Below, one piece after another: positions 27,515 to 29,864 of a stretch of 29,864 nucleotides of DNA. The DNA is taken from contig QGVC01000009.1 of NCBI GenBank assembly GCA_003242645.1, positions 1-29,864 of the forward strand, read 5' to 3'. The translations under genes and the position numbers were made by a program. This DNA comes from Pseudomonadota bacterium (GTDB taxonomy: Bacteria; Pseudomonadota; Alphaproteobacteria; Rhizobiales; Hyphomicrobiaceae). The number at the start of each line of letters is the position of its first letter. Positions within the stretch are counted from its first letter, which is position 1. The notes beneath the pieces are model-generated. The model saw only the letters and a program-made list of their open reading frames with translations, ran no database searches and was not told the origin of the DNA.

Positions 27515-28531
27515 TCACTCCTTCGACCACTTGCCTTCATCGAGCCCCAGTAAGTCCCACGTGCGGCGCATGTGATCGGGCAGCGGTGCCGTTACGTCGA
27601 TCTTTCCGCCGCGGGGATGCGGGATGACGAGACGGCGGGCGTGGAGATGAAGCTTGGGCTCGATCCCCTCCACCGGTAGGTCCAGGCCGCCTTCGTACTT
27701 GCTGTCGCCCACAATCGGGTGGCCGATGATCGACATGTGCGCGCGCAGCTGATGCTGGCGGCCGGTAACTGGCTTCAGAGACACCCACGCAGCCTTCGTG
27801 CCAACACGATCGATCACCGCGTAATACGTGGTTGCGTGCATGGCCTTGTCCTGCTCGCCAGGGCCCGCTTTCCGCACGCGGTCCCCCTCGGGACCTGTGG
27901 TCTTGACGAGCGCCGCTTCCACCTTCCCCTGCGGGGGTTTCGGCACACCCTTCACCAGCGCCCAGTAGGTCTTGGCTGCGGAGCGCGTCTGAAACACGCG
28001 GCCGAGCTTGGCGGCGATGTCGCGGCGCTTGGCGACGAGGAGAACGCCCGTCGTGTCGCGGTCGAGGCGGTGGACGAGCCGCGGCCTGTCGCCGAAGCGG
28101 TCGATCATGCCCGCGAGCAGGCCGTCAATGTGCCGCTTCGTGCCCGTGCCGCCCTGCACGGCGATGCCGTACGGCTTGTTGAGGACGAGCACATCATCGT
28201 CCTCATAGAGGATCATGCGCTCGATGAAATCGCGGTCCGCCTTGGAGAGGCCCGGCGGCGGCACGACAGAGGGGCCGTGCTTCGGCGGCATGCGCACGAC
28301 CTTGGGCACACGGACCTGATCGCCGGCCTCGAGCCGATCACCGCCTTGCACCCGGCGGCTGTTCACCCGCACCTGGCCGGTGCGGAGCAGCTTTTGCAAA
28401 TACGTATAGGTGACCTGCGGAAAATGGCTGCGGAACCAGCGGTCGAGCCGCATGCCGGACTCATCCGGCTTGACGGTCAGCGTCTCGACCCGATCGCTTG
28501 TGCGCTCTTCGTTCACAACAGCTTCTTTCAT
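27515..28531 (-). CDS. rluC: RluC/RluD-family 23S rRNA pseudouridine synthase
   Basis: A 338-residue pseudouridine synthase. An N-terminal S4 RNA-binding domain (about residues 27-75, GMRLDRWFRSHFPQVTYTYL and TGQVRVNSRRVQGGDRL) is joined to the catalytic RsuA/RluC/D domain. The catalytic motif is HRLDRDTTGVLLVAK, with D157. The C-terminal GRQHQLRAHMSIIGHPIVGD is also diagnostic. It most resembles RluC (U955, U2504, U2580 in 23S rRNA); RluD and RluA types are less likely, but the exact sites cannot be read from sequence. The ATG at 28531 overlaps the crcB stop by four bases (ATGA), so crcB and rluC are translationally coupled. murI follows. Confidence 0.92.
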   Translation of the reverse strand: MKEAVVNEERTSDRVETLTVKPDESGMRLDRWFRSHFPQVTYTYLQKLLRTGQVRVNSRRVQGGDRLEAGDQVRVPKVVRMPPKHGPSVVPPPGLSKADRDFIERMILYEDDDVLVLNKPYGIAVQGGTGTKRHIDGLLAGMIDRFGDRPRLVHRLDRDTTGVLLVAKRRDIAAKLGRVFQTRSAAKTYWALVKGVPKPPQGKVEAALVKTTGPEGDRVRKAGPGEQDKAMHATTYYAVIDRVGTKAAWVSLKPVTGRQHQLRAHMSIIGHPIVGDSKYEGGLDLPVEGIEPKLHLHARRLVIPHPRGGKIDVTAPLPDHMRRTWDLLGLDEGKWSKE

Positions 28532-28911
28532 TGGATTAGCGCCCGCGTTCCGGCGAGGCCCACCCAGCATGCCGCAAGCGAAAGCAGGACGGAGCTACCG
28601 GCGTAAGTCAACGCGCTCCCAAATGATCCTCGCTCCAGCATTGAGATGACTTCGATCGAATACGCCGAAAAAGTTGTGAAGCCACCAAGAATGCCGGTGA
28701 AGATGAAAACCCGAAGACCGGCGCCATCAGGGAAGCGCTCCAACAGCAGCGCCGAAAGCACGCCTATGAGCAGGGAGCCCACGACATTCACCGTCAGCGT
28801 TGCCCAGGGGAACGAGGCACCCAACCGGCGTGTAAACTCGGCATAGACCAGATAGCGTGCGCCCGCACCGAGCGCGCCGCCGGCACTGGCGAGCAGCAAA
28901 TACTTCATCAT
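28528..28911 (-). CDS. crcB: Fluoride exporter CrcB/Fluc
   Basis: Small membrane channel that exports fluoride as a dual-topology dimer. It has 127 residues with four membrane segments (about residues 4-22, 36-57, 66-90 and 100-123). Signature motifs are GGALGAGARYLV (about 11-22), ATLTVNVVGSLLIG (37-50, with the pore Asn) and GILGGFTTFSAYS (73-85, the TTFS motif with the pore phenylalanine). The start is one of two adjacent ATGs (28911 or 28908) with GGGA before them; an in-frame start at 28944 adds 11 non-conserved residues. No fluoride riboswitch was found upstream. The stop overlaps rluC by four bases. Confidence 0.94.
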   Translation of the reverse strand: MMKYLLLASAGGALGAGARYLVYAEFTRRLGASFPWATLTVNVVGSLLIGVLSALLLERFPDGAGLRVFIFTGILGGFTTFSAYSIEVISMLERGSFGSALTYAGSSVLLSLAACWVGLAGTRALIQ

Positions 28912-29162
28912 TCCCGATACAGGGCCTTTGGCCGGCACCCGCAATCCTCAGCTTAAGTTTGGAGTTCTTGAAACACCCACGCGGCCCCTCTTCCGTGGGC
29001 AATCGCGCGCAGTCTGGCTCCACAGACCCTATTGCCACGCGGGATCACGATCGCTGGCCCTGGCCAGAACACGCCAGGGTGCTTTCACCACGACGCTTGG
29101 GTGGAGCAAGCCCGCCTTATAGATGGAGACGATCTGAAGAGCAAAGGCAGAACGGCCCCGGA
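28912..29162. other. 251-base non-coding gap with inverted repeats
   Basis: I see no gene here. CCCACG (28976-28981) and CGTGGG (28994-28999) form a 6-bp stem. CCCTGGC (29058-29064) and GCCAGGG (29073-29079) form a 7-bp stem with an eight-base loop. Neither has a T-run on the minus strand. The second may help terminate the upstream membrane-protein gene; the first lies in the crcB leader. The conserved fluoride-riboswitch core was sought and not found. Confidence 0.35.
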
Positions 29163-29393
29163 CTACAATTCACTTTGCCTCTCGAAATTGCCAAGCCACC
29201 AGCCAATCGCCCATCCGATGGCGAGGGCTAGAAGGTTCACGCCCATGAAGACGATGTCGTGCAGGTTGGCGACCTCGTCCGGACTCTCGAAGGTCATGCG
29301 CTCCACGACCCACGTCGCCACGTGCGAGCTGATGAACACCGTTGCCGCTGCCGCGGCTACGATCGCGAAAATCATCGCGATGAGATAACGCAT
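29163..29393 (-). CDS. Small two-helix inner membrane protein, unknown function
   Basis: A 76-residue protein that is hydrophobic at both ends. Segment 1 (residues 2-22, RYLIAMIFAIVAAAAATVFIS) and segment 2 (about 47-67, DIVFMGVNLLALAIGWAIGWW) flank a hydrophilic loop (HVATWVVERMTFESPDEVANL). Both ends would be on the same side of the membrane, or segment 1 could be an uncleaved signal anchor. The start is very well supported by AAGGAG eight bases before the ATG at 29393. It lies 49 bases downstream of the Tae4-like amidase on the same strand and is probably co-transcribed. I do not recognise the family. It could be an immunity protein for that amidase, but known Tai4 proteins are larger and periplasmic, so this is only a hypothesis. 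Confidence 0.8.
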   Translation of the reverse strand: MRYLIAMIFAIVAAAAATVFISSHVATWVVERMTFESPDEVANLHDIVFMGVNLLALAIGWAIGWWLGNFERQSEL

Positions 29394-29442
29394 CAGGCGT
29401 GCTCCTTGTCAGGTGGATGCGTCCGCGGCGCGGTGCACTCGC

Positions 29443-29864
29443 TCACTTCACCTCCCAGAACCAGATCTCTCGCGCCTCGGCGTAATTGGAGTAGTAGCCG
29501 AGCCAAGAGAACCACTCCATCAGCCACTTCGCGGACGAGCGGTAGCCGTTCCAGACGTCGATATGGTCGCCGGTCGGATTGCCCACCGGGTCGAAGCTGC
29601 GGCGCCAATAGTCCTGGATGAAAATGATACCGGTGCGGCCGAATATCTTCGGGTAGAACTTCGCTGCATCGGGACCGCTGATGACCTCACGGGGGCCGAC
29701 GCCGGGAAGATTGGCTCGATTGATGGCGTTGGCTAGCTGAGTGGCATTGATGAAATGCATCTCATCCCGCGGGTGCACGGCGCAATGCGCACATCCCGGT
29801 AGCTGGTTCGCGGTCACGCCAGCACGCGCCCTTATACAAATTTCCGAAGCCACGAAGAGGGAAC
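29443..29864 (-). CDS. Tae4-like (T6SS amidase effector 4 family) protein, 5' end outside the window
   Basis: Resembles the Tae4 family of NlpC/P60-like peptidoglycan amidases, which cleave the D-Glu/mDAP bond in neighbouring cells' walls. Counting from the in-frame GTG at 29853 (136 residues), the family signals are FGRTGIIFIQDYW at 71-83, TGDHIDVWNG at 94-103 (H97 is the likely catalytic histidine) and the terminal REIWFWEV at 128-135. The frame is open to the window edge (29864), so the true start may lie beyond it. The catalytic cysteine region (normally C-A-x-R near the N-terminus) is not clear: C6 lies in EICIRARAG and C21/C24 lie in GCAHC. Either the active-site cysteine is upstream, or this copy is degenerate. 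No other T6SS gene is visible. Family call fairly firm, activity uncertain. Confidence 0.65.
   Translation of the reverse strand, partial: SLFVASEICIRARAGVTANQLPGCAHCAVHPRDEMHFINATQLANAINRANLPGVGPREVISGPDAAKFYPKIFGRTGIIFIQDYWRRSFDPVGNPTGDHIDVWNGYRSSAKWLMEWFSWLGYYSNYAEAREIWFWEVK

Noticed and set aside
28912..29040. Fluoride riboswitch upstream of crcB
   Set aside because: The minus-strand leader lacks the conserved GGNGATGG-type segment and the CTGATG(N)CC-type 3' element in the right arrangement; only short unrelated stems were found.

Overview
This GC-rich window is an ordinary stretch of alphaproteobacterial core chromosome, most likely from the order Hyphomicrobiales (Rhizobiales). The evidence is the gene order (murJ-trpS, tsaB-rimI-fur-plsC-miaB-phoH-ybeY-corC-lnt-praR/phrR-metK-trmB, rimP-nusA-ylxR-infB-rbfA-truB-rpsO-pnp). 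Supporting this are a Fur protein without the C-terminal CxxC zinc ligands, a PraR/PhrR-type regulator next to metK, TTGAC(G/C)-type -35 elements, and an Irr-box-like palindrome. I cannot fix the genus from the sequence. No tRNA, rRNA, CRISPR array, insertion sequence or prophage is visible.

Layout. Positions 1-4268 (+): the 3' end of the lipid II flippase murJ, trpS, a universal-stress-domain protein, an Nfu-type Fe-S carrier and a RutE-like nitroreductase. Positions 4326-8537 (+): tsaB/rimI (overlapping by one base), fur, a PlsC-type acyltransferase and miaB. Positions 8650-12996 (+): the tightly packed phoH-ybeY-corC-lnt operon, with two stop/start overlaps and a 6-base gap. Positions 13125-15769 (+): a PraR/PhrR-like XRE regulator, metK with a structured 5' leader, and trmB. 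Positions 15813-26075 (+): the transcription/translation block rimP-nusA-ylxR-infB-rbfA-truB, then rpsO and pnp, ending in a strong intrinsic terminator at 26039-26075. From 26100 to the end every gene is on the minus strand. These are a small secreted four-cysteine protein, murI, rluC-type pseudouridine synthase, crcB, a 76-residue membrane protein, and a Tae4-like amidase cut by the window edge.

How the genes work together. Most of the window serves RNA and protein synthesis: ribosome maturation (RimP, RbfA, YbeY, RluC-type), initiation (IF2), elongation control (NusA), tRNA modification (TsaB for t6A, MiaB for ms2i6A, TrmB for m7G46, TruB for psi55), RNA turnover (PNPase), and SAM supply by MetK for the methylations and the radical-SAM enzyme. 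A second theme is the cell envelope (MurJ, MurI, PlsC, Lnt). Iron and Fe-S handling appears as Nfu, Fur and the Fe-S enzyme MiaB.

The unexplained signals are mainly RNA structures in 5' leaders: a pseudoknot-capable leader that can sequester the metK ribosome-binding site, a terminator/antiterminator leader before rimP, competing hairpins before rpsO, and stems before pnp. Two accessory minus-strand loci also stand out: the secreted Arg/His/Trp-rich peptide and the Tae4-like amidase with its membrane-protein neighbour. All structures were found by eye, without folding software or database searches.
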